Shown here: piece by piece, positions 8,041-16,915 of the stretch | Layout of the letters: every line of letters starts with the position of its first letter | Numbering within the stretch: the stretch's first letter is position 1 | NCBI GenBank assembly: GCA_964578605.1 | Contig: CAZODO010000014.1 | Location: forward strand, 13,898-77,897 | Source of the DNA: JAXMHN01 sp964578605 | Lineage (GTDB): Bacteria; Verrucomicrobiota; Verrucomicrobiia; Limisphaerales; SIBE01 | DNA length: 64,000 bases | Direction: 5' to 3' | Notes under the pieces: generated by a model | What the model was told of the DNA's origin: nothing | Databases searched by the model: none | What the model saw: only the letters and a program-made list of their open reading frames with translations | Position numbers and translations under genes: made by a program

Positions 8041-10623
8041 CTATTCCGTCCGCTGGTATCGGAACACAACGGAGCCCGGACGATCGGTTAAGGCGACCGG
8101 TATCCCTTTGCTTAGGAGATCGTTGCCGGAATGCACGCTTTGGTGCCCCGTGTCCTGGTGGGTGACTGTGTACCGGGCGTTCTTGTCCAAAGCTTGCAAT
8201 GGGATTCGGGCCGATTCGTACGGGCTATCCGGACGGCGCAGAACCACAATCATGCCGTCGCCCGATTCAGGACGGTTAAATTGCCAGGCCATCCAAACGT
8301 CGCGCGCCTGGGAATAGCCGGTGAGGGGATAATAATCGCCATAGTAGAACGGCCGGATGTCCAGGTATTTGTCCAGAATCTGCTTGGCCCAGGCGAATGG
8401 GAAATCAGGCCGGATCCGTTCCGCGGAAAGATCCCCTGATACCCACCAGTTCAGACAAAGGCCGCTGCACATGCTGCTTCGGAACTCGTAATCGTCCAGC
8501 GCACGGTCCTGGCTGGTGGCACTTAACGGGACCCAGGCAAGCAGGCCATAGGAATGGCATTGGTGGGCGATGGCGTCGCGCGGGCCGTCCGTCCGCCAGA
8601 AAGGCGTGGCGCGCCCGGTGGTTTCGAGATCGATCCGCCGTCCGCCGCTGGCGCAGTTATCAAGGATGAGATCCGGATGGCGTTCGAGCAAGCCGTCCCA
8701 GAAGGCGTAAAGGCCCTCAATATACCTGATCTCGGCAACGCCCTGGCGGTCGGGGGAATCGGCTGCGCGCCAGAACGGGAGCGGATCGATATTGAAATCC
8801 TGGCGGTAACAGCCCAGGCCGAATTCGCGCACTTTGTCCGAGATGAAATCGGTGAGGAACTGCCGTGCGGCCTGGTTGCCCAGGTTGAACAGCAGGCTGC
8901 TGCCGCCGGTGTCCATCATCCATTCGGGGTGTTCTTTGTGCCAGGCGGAATCCCGGTAAACCCGTTCGGGCTCGAACCAGAGCATCAGCTCGCGCCCGGT
9001 CTTGCGCAGCGCATCGCTCAGGGGTTTGAAGCCCTGGGGGTAAAGGTCCTTTTTGACATTCCAATTGCCGACGCTGACCGGCCAGCCCGCGAACCCGAAC
9101 CATTCGGCATCGATCCAGTAGTATTCCACCGGCAATTCGTGCTGGATGATCTTCTGGATGTTGTCCAGGTGCACTTCCGCCCGGGTCCCGCCCCAATTGC
9201 CGCAGGTGATTGGCGCAACGAGCGGTTCGCCCCCGCGCTTCGGACGGTGATGAGCCAGGATGAAGCGGCGCAGGAGGTTCTGGCCTTGCCAGCGGTCGCC
9301 TTCGTAGAAGAGAAGGAGCATGCGCGGCGTCCGAATGCTTTCGCCGGGATGCAGGACCAGGTGGGTGCGATCCAAGCCGGCCTTAAGGGCCACTTGGCCG
9401 GCGGCGTCGCAAGCGAACTCCGCTGCCCATTCGCCGCTCCATCCAATCGCGGCGATCAGGCCGGTGCCGGCGCCTTCGACATTGAAAAAGGGCAGCACCT
9501 GGCTTGAAGACCGACCGCCCCTGGGTTGGAGTCGGAGCTTCGACCCGGACTTGAGGGGGGTGGTTTGCGGCGCGAAATCGTCGAATGACGCCACGCCGCC
9601 TTTGGCCCAATGCAGGGTGGCATTCCCGGACGTGGCGAGCGGCAGCACGGTGTCGATGGCCTGGATCTGCTCCAAAATCGGCGTGTTGGTTGCGCTGGTG
9701 TTGCGAAGATGCACGACCCATTCGACCGCGGGGAAGTCCTTGAAACGAATGGCTTCGGTCCGGATCTCCAGGCCGGTGGCGGGGTCCTGGGTGACCAGCT
9801 CGCGGCGGACGCGCTGGGCATCGATTTGCTGTTCGCGGAGCGTCCGTGTCCAGGGTCGCACTAGGTCGGGACTGTCTTTTCCGCCATATCGGAAGGACCA
9901 CACTTCCGGGTTGGAATCCTTGCCGCCCGCGAGCGGAAGGTCCTGGAGGCGCACCTGGGTGCCGTCTTCGAGAGCCACGATCGCCTCGGCCCAGAGCGCT
10001 TGGTCCCAGCCACGTCCATCGCCGCCGTCCCGCACGCGGATCTCGAACTCGCGCGCCCCGTTGAGCGGCAAATCGATGGTTCTGGCGCCATCCTTGCGCC
10101 GAAGGACGGGTGACGCGAATACCTCTTCGCCCGCAACGAGCACGTGGAAGGTCACCGAGCCTTGCCCGAGTTGTTCGCCGCGTTGGGTGTCGTCGTTGTT
10201 CTCCAAGCCGATGTCGGCGGTGAAACGGGCCGCGGGTTTGGGAAGTTGAACCTTCAGATGTTTCGTGGAGTTGAAGGCGATCCCGTGACGATAGGTTTTG
10301 TCACCCAACTGGAACGGCGTGCTCCGCCACGAACGTCCCCGTGAGAGGCCGTCCGAAACGTCGGTGTAGATGACTTCAAGGGCCGGGCTGCGTCCGGCCG
10401 GCGGTTGCGGACTGAACACATTCTCCCACCAGGCAAGGGAAGCGCTGAATTCAGCCGGTTGAGGCGCGACAGCCCGCGCTTCTGGCATCGACGTCACGAC
10501 GAGAAACAAAGCGGACAACATCCAGCCAAAGGCCCGGGCCCAGGAAACACACCCACCATTCGAAAGGCTCGTGACTAGACCTCTGACCTCCGATCTCCGG
10601 CCTCTGGCCTCTTGGATTTGCAT
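8041..10623 (-). CDS. Secreted GH36 alpha-galactosidase with N-terminal NPCBM domain
   Basis: The enzyme should release alpha-linked galactose from oligo- and polysaccharides outside the cytoplasm. An NPCBM-like carbohydrate-binding domain (RHGIAFNSTKHLKVQLPKPA onward) comes first. A GH36/melibiase core follows, with YWIDAEWFG, ELMLWFEPERVY and CYRQDFN (nucleophile Asp region), then DLILDNCASGGRRID and FWRTDGPRD (acid/base region). A hydrophobic stretch ending PEARAVA looks like a signal peptide. The longest frame begins with TTG at 10656; I use the ATG at 10623. The N-terminal 30 or so residues are encoded partly by a heptamer repeat, so a later start is possible. About 860 residues is long for GH36 because of the extra domain. 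Confidence 0.9.
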   Translation of the reverse strand: MQIQEARGRRSEVRGLVTSLSNGGCVSWARAFGWMLSALFLVVTSMPEARAVAPQPAEFSASLAWWENVFSPQPPAGRSPALEVIYTDVSDGLSRGRSWRSTPFQLGDKTYRHGIAFNSTKHLKVQLPKPAARFTADIGLENNDDTQRGEQLGQGSVTFHVLVAGEEVFASPVLRRKDGARTIDLPLNGAREFEIRVRDGGDGRGWDQALWAEAIVALEDGTQVRLQDLPLAGGKDSNPEVWSFRYGGKDSPDLVRPWTRTLREQQIDAQRVRRELVTQDPATGLEIRTEAIRFKDFPAVEWVVHLRNTSATNTPILEQIQAIDTVLPLATSGNATLHWAKGGVASFDDFAPQTTPLKSGSKLRLQPRGGRSSSQVLPFFNVEGAGTGLIAAIGWSGEWAAEFACDAAGQVALKAGLDRTHLVLHPGESIRTPRMLLLFYEGDRWQGQNLLRRFILAHHRPKRGGEPLVAPITCGNWGGTRAEVHLDNIQKIIQHELPVEYYWIDAEWFGFAGWPVSVGNWNVKKDLYPQGFKPLSDALRKTGRELMLWFEPERVYRDSAWHKEHPEWMMDTGGSSLLFNLGNQAARQFLTDFISDKVREFGLGCYRQDFNIDPLPFWRAADSPDRQGVAEIRYIEGLYAFWDGLLERHPDLILDNCASGGRRIDLETTGRATPFWRTDGPRDAIAHQCHSYGLLAWVPLSATSQDRALDDYEFRSSMCSGLCLNWWVSGDLSAERIRPDFPFAWAKQILDKYLDIRPFYYGDYYPLTGYSQARDVWMAWQFNRPESGDGMIVVLRRPDSPYESARIPLQALDKNARYTVTHQDTGHQSVHSGNDLLSKGIPVALTDRPGSVVFRYQRTE
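10576..10610. repeat. Heptamer tandem repeat at the start of the alpha-galactosidase gene
   Basis: Five adjacent 7-bp units read TAGACCT, CTGACCT, CCGATCT, CCGGCCT and CTGGCCT. It lies inside the presumed first codons of the alpha-galactosidase gene, or in its leader if a later start is used. The strict 7-bp period with drifting sequence resembles STRR-type repeats. Confidence 0.6.
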
Positions 10624-10695
10624 GGTGCCGCCAGGATAGGCCGCTTCCACCGGCAAGCAAGGGCGTAACAGATGGATCGGCGGGCTCAGCCGGCG

Positions 10696-11574
10696 CTAAG
10701 GCTTCCACAACCGATAGAACCGCGCCACGCCGGAGACATTATTCGTCTGCCGGACGGTGTCGCCGCTCAACGCGATCGGGGCCTCAACTACGGTCCAGGA
10801 GGATTCAGAGCCGGGGAGTGTCGCGCTGGATTGAACGATGACGCTGCGCCAGTTCGCCGGCCAAGCCAGGACAAATCGCCTGGCTGCCAAACGTTCCAGT
10901 TCGAGGGCGGGCGGCGTTGGGTCCTCAGGCTCACCCGCGAGCGCAGAGCAGATCACAGCGGCCATGGCCGACATGCCTTTGGAGTTGGGGTGCACCGTGT
11001 CGGGGAACCATTCCGGATGGCCATCGAGACGGGTATGCAAATCCACAAGATCGAGGTTCAACCGATCCGCAAGGTCGCGCACGGCTGGGGCAATATTGGT
11101 GGCCACGATCCCAGGGTTGATGCTGTAAGCGCCGCTGCGATACACGGGACACGGGGTGCACGCCATGATGCGGGGCGCATTGGTCAGGATGGCGTAGCTG
11201 CGCACCATCTCCTCGTAATCGCTGACGAAGTTGGTCCCGGACCGCCAGTTTTGCGGTTTGGAATCGTTCGTGCCCAATTGGATAATGACCACGTCGGGCG
11301 CCCATTCGTGGCTCTGGGTGAACGCCGGCTCTTTCCAGTAGGGATAATCCCCTTTCTCCAAGAGCGTCCGGCCGCTAATCCCGAAATTGCGCACGCTGTA
11401 ATTCGTGCCTAAGAGCCGCTGGAGCTTCGCCGGGTAACTCTCGACCGACGGATTGGACAATCCCGAGCCGAACGTGATGCTGTCTCCGATGCAGGCGATC
11501 CTCAGTTGGGCTCCATGAAGGGCGATCTGCGAGATCAGGAACACGAGAGCAGCCGACAGGGCAGGGTAGACCAT
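10696..11574 (-). CDS. Secreted SGNH/GDSL-family hydrolase
   Basis: A 292-residue protein with a signal peptide (MVYPALSAALVFLISQIALH) and the SGNH blocks: GDSITFGSG (nucleophile Ser), the Gly of block II in ISGR, GTNDS (block III Asn) and DTVHPNSKG (catalytic Asp and His). The family deacylates or deacetylates sugars and lipids; the domain after residue 210 is a short beta-rich tail of unknown role. It lies just upstream of the alpha-galactosidase in the same direction, so it may remove acetyl groups from the same substrates. Confidence 0.88.
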   Translation of the reverse strand: MVYPALSAALVFLISQIALHGAQLRIACIGDSITFGSGLSNPSVESYPAKLQRLLGTNYSVRNFGISGRTLLEKGDYPYWKEPAFTQSHEWAPDVVIIQLGTNDSKPQNWRSGTNFVSDYEEMVRSYAILTNAPRIMACTPCPVYRSGAYSINPGIVATNIAPAVRDLADRLNLDLVDLHTRLDGHPEWFPDTVHPNSKGMSAMAAVICSALAGEPEDPTPPALELERLAARRFVLAWPANWRSVIVQSSATLPGSESSWTVVEAPIALSGDTVRQTNNVSGVARFYRLWKP

Positions 11575-11754
11575 AGGAAGGAGAGTATTCCCGGCCAGTT
11601 TGCTGCGTCAAGGCCACCCAAAACGGTCGCGCCCCGCCCAAAAATGGGGAGAATTGCGGCAAAAGGGTTTGCATGGGGTGCTGAGCGTGATACGCTCACC
11701 AGCGATTGATGCACACACCGAGAACGCCAGCGGGCCGAGCCGAACTGGAGTTGC

Positions 11755-12273
11755 ATGAACGCTATTCGGCAACGCCTGACAGTACTGCTGGCTGAGGACG
11801 ACGAAAACGATTCGCTTCTGATCCGGCGGGCGTTCGACCGCTTGCGCAGCCTCGTTCGTCTGATTGTCATTCCTGATGGCGATACCGCTACTGCGTATCT
11901 CCGGGGTGAGGGGAAATTCTCAGATCGCGAGCGCTGGCCTTTGCCGGACGTTGTCCTGCTGGACCAATGGCTGCCGGGGACCACGGGGCTTGACGTGCTG
12001 GCCTGGATGCGAACCGAAGCGGGCTTGGTCTCCCTTCCCGTCGCCTTGATCAGCGGAGGGATGTCGCCCGTGCATGCGCAGGAAGCGAGCCGATTGCGGG
12101 CGGCCTCATGCGCCAAAGGGGCGGACGCGACCGAGATGATGGAGGCGATCGATTGGGCGATGGAATCCGCCCAAGGCCTGGCATGTGAAGCCTGGTTTGC
12201 TTCCAGGAATGCGTATGCCCCTGCCTGCGCGCAGAGCCCCTATCAGCGAGAGGCTATTCGCGTCTGGACGTGA
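11755..12273 (+). CDS. Single-domain response regulator (CheY/Rcp1-like)
   Basis: A 172-residue receiver domain with no output domain. The acidic pair is in LLAEDDEND, the phosphoacceptor Asp is in VVLLDQWLPG, the Ser switch residue is in ALISGG and the conserved Lys is in SCAKGAD. The insertion around YLRGEGKFSDRERWPLPD is typical of Rcp1-type regulators that pair with phytochrome or hybrid kinases. A GGAG sequence 6 bases before the ATG supports the start. The tail after residue 145 looks unstructured. No histidine kinase is adjacent, so the partner is unknown. Confidence 0.85.
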   Translation: MNAIRQRLTVLLAEDDENDSLLIRRAFDRLRSLVRLIVIPDGDTATAYLRGEGKFSDRERWPLPDVVLLDQWLPGTTGLDVLAWMRTEAGLVSLPVALISGGMSPVHAQEASRLRAASCAKGADATEMMEAIDWAMESAQGLACEAWFASRNAYAPACAQSPYQREAIRVWT

Positions 12274-12299
12274 CGCGTGTATCCGGGCGATTCGTCGGC

Positions 12300-12731
12300 T
12301 TATCCCCAAGGCTTGCGGCCCACGATCAGGCGCGTGAGCTTGGAAAGCGCCCCGCGGTTCCTGGCGATCCTTCGGTAGGCCCATTCGGCCAATCCGGCTG
12401 CACCCGGGACCTTCTGGTAAATCCAGAGCGCCCATCGCTTCGCGGGATTCACCGCCAGAGAGCGCAGGACCGCTTCGGCGCCGCGGAACACTCGGCCGCC
12501 CGGTTCAATCAAGTGGACAGCGGATTCGAATTCGGCCCGCGGCAGGTCGGGGAACCGGTTCGTGACGGAGGGGTCCTGGAACGGCGCGTAATCGATTTGA
12601 TCTTCTGTCACCCGTCGCCAGCGCTCGACCCAATAGCGGCAGAACTTGCACTCGCCATCGAAGACGAGGAGGGGCTTTTCCAAGTTCACACGCGGCTCGG
12701 CATGGCGCGTCACGGATAGCGCCCGCTCCAC
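12300..12731 (-). CDS. DCC-family (DUF393) thiol-disulfide oxidoreductase-like protein
   Basis: About 143 residues. LLVFDGECKFCRYWVERWRR carries the CxxC motif and the DG that define the DCC family, and the C-terminal part has the usual tryptophan- and tyrosine-rich pattern. The biochemical role of this family is not settled; a redox function is inferred from a thioredoxin-like fold. No ATG is available: GTG codons at 12731 or 12689 are candidates. With the longer start the gene overlaps the lipoprotein gene upstream by 22 bases, which suggests co-transcription. Confidence 0.8.
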   Translation of the reverse strand: MERALSVTRHAEPRVNLEKPLLVFDGECKFCRYWVERWRRVTEDQIDYAPFQDPSVTNRFPDLPRAEFESAVHLIEPGGRVFRGAEAVLRSLAVNPAKRWALWIYQKVPGAAGLAEWAYRRIARNRGALSKLTRLIVGRKPWG

Positions 12732-13084
12732 GAGTTAAGCCGTTTGTCCGGGCCGAATGTCAGCCGAAGCTGTCTTCCGGAGGGGACGGTGCCCACAGAT
12801 TGGCCAATTGAAAAGGCGCTGTTATGGCCGTAGAACCCGGTGCCCAAACCTGCACTGAGCGCCGGACCGGACGCGGCCCTCGAGATCCAGTCGGCGACCA
12901 CGGATCCATCGCTGAGTTCGGCGGCCTTGTCCGGTGGGCCGAGCTCAAGAACGGCCTGGTCATAGGTGTAGTTTCCGATCCGGCTGGCCCAATCAACCTT
13001 CGGCGTGGAGGCGCATCCGGTCCCAAGAAGCGCGACGAGAGCCAGTCCCCAGAGGAATTTTCCTTTCTGCCGGAGTGTTTTCAT
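12710..13084 (-). CDS. Small lipoprotein of unknown function
   Basis: A 124-residue protein with a lipoprotein signal: MKTLRQKGKFLWGLALVALL followed by the lipobox GTGC. The mature part (about 100 residues) has a motif YTYDQAVLELGPPDKAAELSDG. That pattern recurs in small verrucomicrobial and proteobacterial outer-membrane-associated lipoproteins related to SmpA/BamE-like folds, but I cannot assign it with confidence. Its 3' end overlaps the DCC gene. Confidence 0.75.
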   Translation of the reverse strand: MKTLRQKGKFLWGLALVALLGTGCASTPKVDWASRIGNYTYDQAVLELGPPDKAAELSDGSVVADWISRAASGPALSAGLGTGFYGHNSAFSIGQSVGTVPSGRQLRLTFGPDKRLNSWSGRYP

Positions 13085-13156
13085 GGAGGAACTTACCGGA
13101 TGCCGGGCTTCACGGCAACGGAACGGTGGCTTCCCGGCAGGATGGGGGACTCGTGA

Positions 13157-14014
13157 CTAAACGTAAAGCGCCATGCGCAGATCGTGCACGAGCAGGCTCG
13201 TGATGGGGTAGCGCTTGTCGGCTTCGCGTTCGAGGCACTTCAAAATCGCTTTCTCCAACGCAAACGGGATATCCGCGTTGAGTTCGCGCGGTGGGAGGAA
13301 ATCCGAACGGTCAAGCTGTTTGCGGAGGATCTCGTCCGGCGTCTCACCGGGGAAAGGCTTGCGGCCCGCCAGCATCTCGTAGGCGGTCACGCCATAGGCA
13401 AAGATGTCCACGCGGTGATCAATCGGCTGGCGCAGGAGCTGTTCCGGGGCCATGTAGGCCGGTGTTCCCGGGTTTTCGGACATCTTGTGCGGTTTCTCGG
13501 GTTTCTTTCGCGCCAGGTCGAAATCGACGAGCCGCACGTTCGCATTGCGCGAGACCAGGACGTTTTCCGGCTTGAAATCCAGGTGCATAAACCCGCTGTC
13601 ATGGACGTGCTCGAGGGCGACCGCCATGTCGATAAGGACGTTCCCCACATTCTCCACCAGGACCGGGTCGTTCCGCGAAAAGAGCAGCTTCAAGTTCGAG
13701 CCTTCCACGTACTCCATCACGAGATAAGGCGAGCCGCCCAGTTTGCCGTGCTCCACATAGCCAATGACATTCTCGTGGTTATGGATCTGGGACAGGATCT
13801 CGCATCCGCGGAAGAACCTCTTCTTTGCCGTGAAGCTGAAAAACGAGGTGTCGCGAAGGCGCCGGAGCGCGAAGGGTTCGTTCTTCTGGTTGGTCACGTA
13901 CCAGATGTCCGCCATCCCGCCGCTGTTGATAAGCTCCTGGAGGTAGTAGGACCCGAATGACCTGTTCCCTTCCGGTGGACTTGAATTCAAACCGTCCGAT
14001 TCGAGCGCAAACAT
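13157..14014 (-). CDS. Protein-kinase-fold protein, candidate pseudokinase
   Basis: About 285 residues cover one eukaryotic-type Ser/Thr kinase domain with nothing after it. Seen: glycine-loop region INSGGMADIWYV, hinge VMEYVEG, catalytic loop HLDFKPENVLV, metal site VDFDLAR, APE motif YMAPEQ and DIFAYGVTAYEML. The VAIK-type lysine is replaced by Arg (FALRRLRD), HRD is HLD and DFG is DFD. The catalytic-loop Asp, Lys and Asn and the metal-binding Asp are kept. Loss of the ATP-anchoring lysine suggests weak or no phosphotransfer. There is no membrane segment or sensor domain. The ATG at 14014 follows a GTG and is preferred. Confidence 0.85.
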   Translation of the reverse strand: MFALESDGLNSSPPEGNRSFGSYYLQELINSGGMADIWYVTNQKNEPFALRRLRDTSFFSFTAKKRFFRGCEILSQIHNHENVIGYVEHGKLGGSPYLVMEYVEGSNLKLLFSRNDPVLVENVGNVLIDMAVALEHVHDSGFMHLDFKPENVLVSRNANVRLVDFDLARKKPEKPHKMSENPGTPAYMAPEQLLRQPIDHRVDIFAYGVTAYEMLAGRKPFPGETPDEILRKQLDRSDFLPPRELNADIPFALEKAILKCLEREADKRYPITSLLVHDLRMALYV

Positions 14015-14207
14015 CACGTGTTTCCTGGTTTAGTTACCGCAATCCGCGGGCCTTTGCAATCCAGACGGGGTGTTCGTTCGTACGCACATCCAATGCGACC
14101 CACAAGGCAATTCAGGGAGGCAACGGCGGCAAAACGCTCAGGGCGAGGGTTGCTCAGCGGCCGCATGGCGCCATTGACATTGAACCATCATCAATCATAA
14201 TTCGGCC

Positions 14208-14756
14208 ATGAGATTCATTGCGCTACTGATGGGCAGCCTTTGCTTGATGCAAATGGCGATGGCAAGCGCTTCCTCGCTGTACGAGATCCCCCTGAAAGAT
14301 ATCGATGGCAAAGCAACGTCGTTGAAAGCGCATGAAGGCCAAGTGCTACTGCTGGTGAACGTGGCTTCCAAATGTGGTTACACGCCGCAGTACAAAGGCC
14401 TGGAGAGTCTGCACCTGCAGTTCAAAGACCGAGGCTTTACGGTGCTCGGTTTTCCGTGCAACGATTTCGGAGCGCAGGAACCGGGCAGTAACGACGAAAT
14501 CAAAAGCTTCTGCTCGGCCAATTATGGCGTGACCTTCCCGCTTTTTGACAAGGTGCATGTGAAGGGACCAGATCAGCACCCGCTTTTCGCCGCGTTAACA
14601 GGGGACGAATCGCCGCTCCCGGGAGAAATCAAATGGAATTTCTCGAAATTCCTGATCGGGCGAGACGGCAAGCTCGTTCGTCGATTTGAGTCGAAGGTGG
14701 CTCCGGATTCTCCCGAACTCGTCCAGGCGATCAAAGCGGCCTTGGAAAAGAAGTAA
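14208..14756 (+). CDS. Glutathione peroxidase-family peroxidase, exported
   Basis: A 182-residue thiol peroxidase with a signal peptide (MRFIALLMGSLCLMQMAMAS). Active-site blocks are NVASKCGYTPQYKGLE (peroxidatic Cys), FPCNDFGAQEPG and KWNFSKFLIG (Trp and Asn of the catalytic tetrad). It reduces hydrogen peroxide and organic peroxides, most likely with thioredoxin as donor, as for other bacterial Cys-type members. The export signal places it in the periplasm. It starts a rightward run that continues with the Dabb and HPF genes. Confidence 0.93.
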   Translation: MRFIALLMGSLCLMQMAMASASSLYEIPLKDIDGKATSLKAHEGQVLLLVNVASKCGYTPQYKGLESLHLQFKDRGFTVLGFPCNDFGAQEPGSNDEIKSFCSANYGVTFPLFDKVHVKGPDQHPLFAALTGDESPLPGEIKWNFSKFLIGRDGKLVRRFESKVAPDSPELVQAIKAALEKK

Positions 14757-14834
14757 AGCGGTCCGGATTCGGTGATCTGGCGCAGAACCAGGGGGCAGCT
14801 GTCGGGATGGCTCGGAGTTCGCCAACCAATTACT

Positions 14835-15137
14835 ATGCAAAAAGTCAAACACATCACGCTCTTGAAGTTCAAGGAGGGGACTCCCGAGGATCAGGTGCAG
14901 AGCATTTTCGACACGATCCTGGACATCACCGAAAGTGTTCCGGGAATCGAGGATTATGTGTCGGGACCGAACTCCAGTCCGGAAGGGTTCAGCCAGGGGT
15001 ATACGCACGCGCTGATCATGACGTTTTCGGATTCTGCGGCGCGCGATGCTTACCTGAACAACCCCAGCCACGAGCAGGTGAAGGGTTTGACGGACCCTGT
15101 GCTGGACGCGCGTCTGGTGATTGATTTCGAGGTGTAA
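14835..15137 (+). CDS. Dabb-family stress-responsive alpha/beta-barrel protein
   Basis: A 100-residue protein starting MQKVKHITLLKFKEGTPEDQ and containing HALIMTFSDSAARDAYLNNP and VLDARLVIDFEV, the usual ends of the Dabb dimeric ferredoxin-like fold. Members are often stress induced; the reaction, if any, is unknown. The start is the second ATG of the frame (14835), which gives the standard family N terminus. It follows the glutathione peroxidase gene by about 80 bases. Confidence 0.88.
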   Translation: MQKVKHITLLKFKEGTPEDQVQSIFDTILDITESVPGIEDYVSGPNSSPEGFSQGYTHALIMTFSDSAARDAYLNNPSHEQVKGLTDPVLDARLVIDFEV

Positions 15138-15182
15138 CTGCCTTCCAACTCCGTTGCGTGCCCTTTGGTTTAACTGGATTTT

Positions 15183-15584
15183 ATGGCTCGTCGACAGCAT
15201 CCTTCGGAAATGAAACTCATTCTATCGGCCCACAATGTGACGCTCACCAAGGCGATTGAAGCCCATGTTGTCATTCGCTTGGAAAAGATTGCTCATTTGG
15301 ATCGATTCGCGATCGATGCCCGGGTGACCCTGGATCACGATCATACCAAAGTTCCCGAACGCGCTTTCAGTTGCTCCATCCGTCTGAGTGTGCCTGGCCC
15401 GGACCTGTTTGCCGAAGATTCGCAGAGCGACCTGTATGCCGCCATCGATGTGGTCAGCAAGAAGATCGAACAACAGATCCGCAAGCGGCATAACAAGTTT
15501 AAGGCCCGCAAACATACCGACGCGGCAACCACCAAGCGCAAGCGCCAGGAAGCCCTCCTCCAGCCCGACACAGACCTTTCCTAA
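15183..15584 (+). CDS. hpf: Ribosome hibernation-promoting factor (HPF/RaiA, short form)
   Basis: A 133-residue protein with the HPF/RaiA fold: MKLILSAHNVTLTKAIEAHV, ARVTLDHDHTKVPERAF, DLFAEDSQSDLYAAIDVVSK and KIEQQIRKRHNKFKARKH. It binds the 30S subunit at the decoding site and silences ribosomes during starvation. It lacks the dimerising C-terminal domain of long HPF, but carries a short basic tail. Nine residues precede the usual first Met, so translation may begin at MKLILS. Confidence 0.88.
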   Translation: MARRQHPSEMKLILSAHNVTLTKAIEAHVVIRLEKIAHLDRFAIDARVTLDHDHTKVPERAFSCSIRLSVPGPDLFAEDSQSDLYAAIDVVSKKIEQQIRKRHNKFKARKHTDAATTKRKRQEALLQPDTDLS

Positions 15585-15610
15585 GCCGGCTTTTCTCGCG
15601 CTCTGTCGCT

Positions 15611-16912
15611 GTGTTCTCCGCCCCTGGCCAAAATCCCGATGGCCTAGCAGCGCGTTTTCTTCTCCGGGCGCGCATCGTTCTGCCGGTCGCCAAGCCGCCC
15701 CTTGAGAACGGCGGCGTCCTGATCACTGGCGATCGGATTGCGGCCGTCGGTCCGGCGGCTTCCTTTCGGGCTGAGCCTCGATCCGCCACGGTCGACTTGG
15801 GCGAGGTGATCCTGCTTCCCGGCCTGGTCAACGCACATTGCCATCTCGATTACACCGACATGGCGGGGCAAATCCCCCCACCGGCCGGTTTTCCTGAATG
15901 GATTAAGGCCATGCTGGCGTTGAAACAGGACCGCATGTTTTCGGACTACGCAGCCGCCTGGCTCAAGGGCGCCCGGATGCTCCTGCGCCACGGGACCACC
16001 ACCGTCGTGGATGCCGAGGCTGTCCCCTTGCTGTTGTCCGAGGTGCTCTCGGCGACCCCTTTGCGCGTCTGTTCGCTGCTGGAGTTGACGGGGCTTCGCA
16101 GCCGGCGCGCACCGGAGCAACTCTTGCGCGACGCCACCCAAACGATTGAATCGCTTGCAGTCGCCTCTGGTTGGGCCGGCCTTTCGCCCCACGCGCCTTA
16201 CTCAACTCCACCCGCCGTGCTCCGTCTTGCGGCCGAGGCCGCGCAGGAAAGGCACTGGCCGCTGGCGACGCACGTGGCAGAATCAGCCGAAGAGCTGGAG
16301 ATGTTCGTGGCCCGGCGCGGCCCGATGTTCGATTGGCTCAAGGAATTCCGGGATATGTCGGACTGCGGTGGTTGTTCACCCGTGCGGCACCTCCAACGGC
16401 ACGGCCTGCTTTCGGAGCGCTTGATGGCCGTGCATGCGAATTACCTGGCGGCGGGAGACGCGGAGACCCTGGCTCGGGCGGACGTCAGCGTGGTTCATTG
16501 TCCGCGGAGCCATGCCTACTTTGGCCATCAGCCGTTTCCCTGGGGAGAGTTGGTGGCGGCCGGGGTGAACCTCTGCCTTGGAACCGACAGCCTTGCGACT
16601 GTGCGGACGCGCCCCGGGGCCGAGTGTGAGCTCGATCTGTTCCAGGAGATGCGGGCGTTCGCCAAGGGCCAGCCCGCGGTGGCGCCGCGGACCGTTGTCC
16701 GGCTTGCGACGATGAATGGGGCACGGGCTTTGGGCCAGGCTGGGGAGCTTGGGGAGTTGTCACCCCGAGCGCGTGCGGACGTGATCACAGTGCCTTTCTC
16801 GGGCGGGGTTCGTGGCGTCTGGGAGGCGGCGATTCATCATCAAGAGCCTGTGCCCGGCGTGATGATTGGCGGGCAATGGGTGGTCCGGCCGCCCGGCGCT
16901 TGGAGCCCTTGA
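15611..16912 (+). CDS. Metal-dependent amidohydrolase (TRZ/ATZ, aminodeoxyfutalosine/SAH deaminase-like)
   Basis: A 433-residue enzyme of the cytosine-deaminase-like amidohydrolase group. The metal site is visible: NAHCHLDYTD (two His), LATHVAES (His with nearby Glu), AVHANYL (His) and LGTDSLAT (Asp). Such enzymes deaminate purine-like compounds; some make dehypoxanthine futalosine for menaquinone synthesis. The exact substrate cannot be read from the sequence. The start is a GTG at 15611; no earlier ATG is in frame. It is followed after 3 bases by bioF and then bioA, so it is probably translated from the same message. Confidence 0.82.
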   Translation: MFSAPGQNPDGLAARFLLRARIVLPVAKPPLENGGVLITGDRIAAVGPAASFRAEPRSATVDLGEVILLPGLVNAHCHLDYTDMAGQIPPPAGFPEWIKAMLALKQDRMFSDYAAAWLKGARMLLRHGTTTVVDAEAVPLLLSEVLSATPLRVCSLLELTGLRSRRAPEQLLRDATQTIESLAVASGWAGLSPHAPYSTPPAVLRLAAEAAQERHWPLATHVAESAEELEMFVARRGPMFDWLKEFRDMSDCGGCSPVRHLQRHGLLSERLMAVHANYLAAGDAETLARADVSVVHCPRSHAYFGHQPFPWGELVAAGVNLCLGTDSLATVRTRPGAECELDLFQEMRAFAKGQPAVAPRTVVRLATMNGARALGQAGELGELSPRARADVITVPFSGGVRGVWEAAIHHQEPVPGVMIGGQWVVRPPGAWSP

Positions 16913-16915
16913 AAG

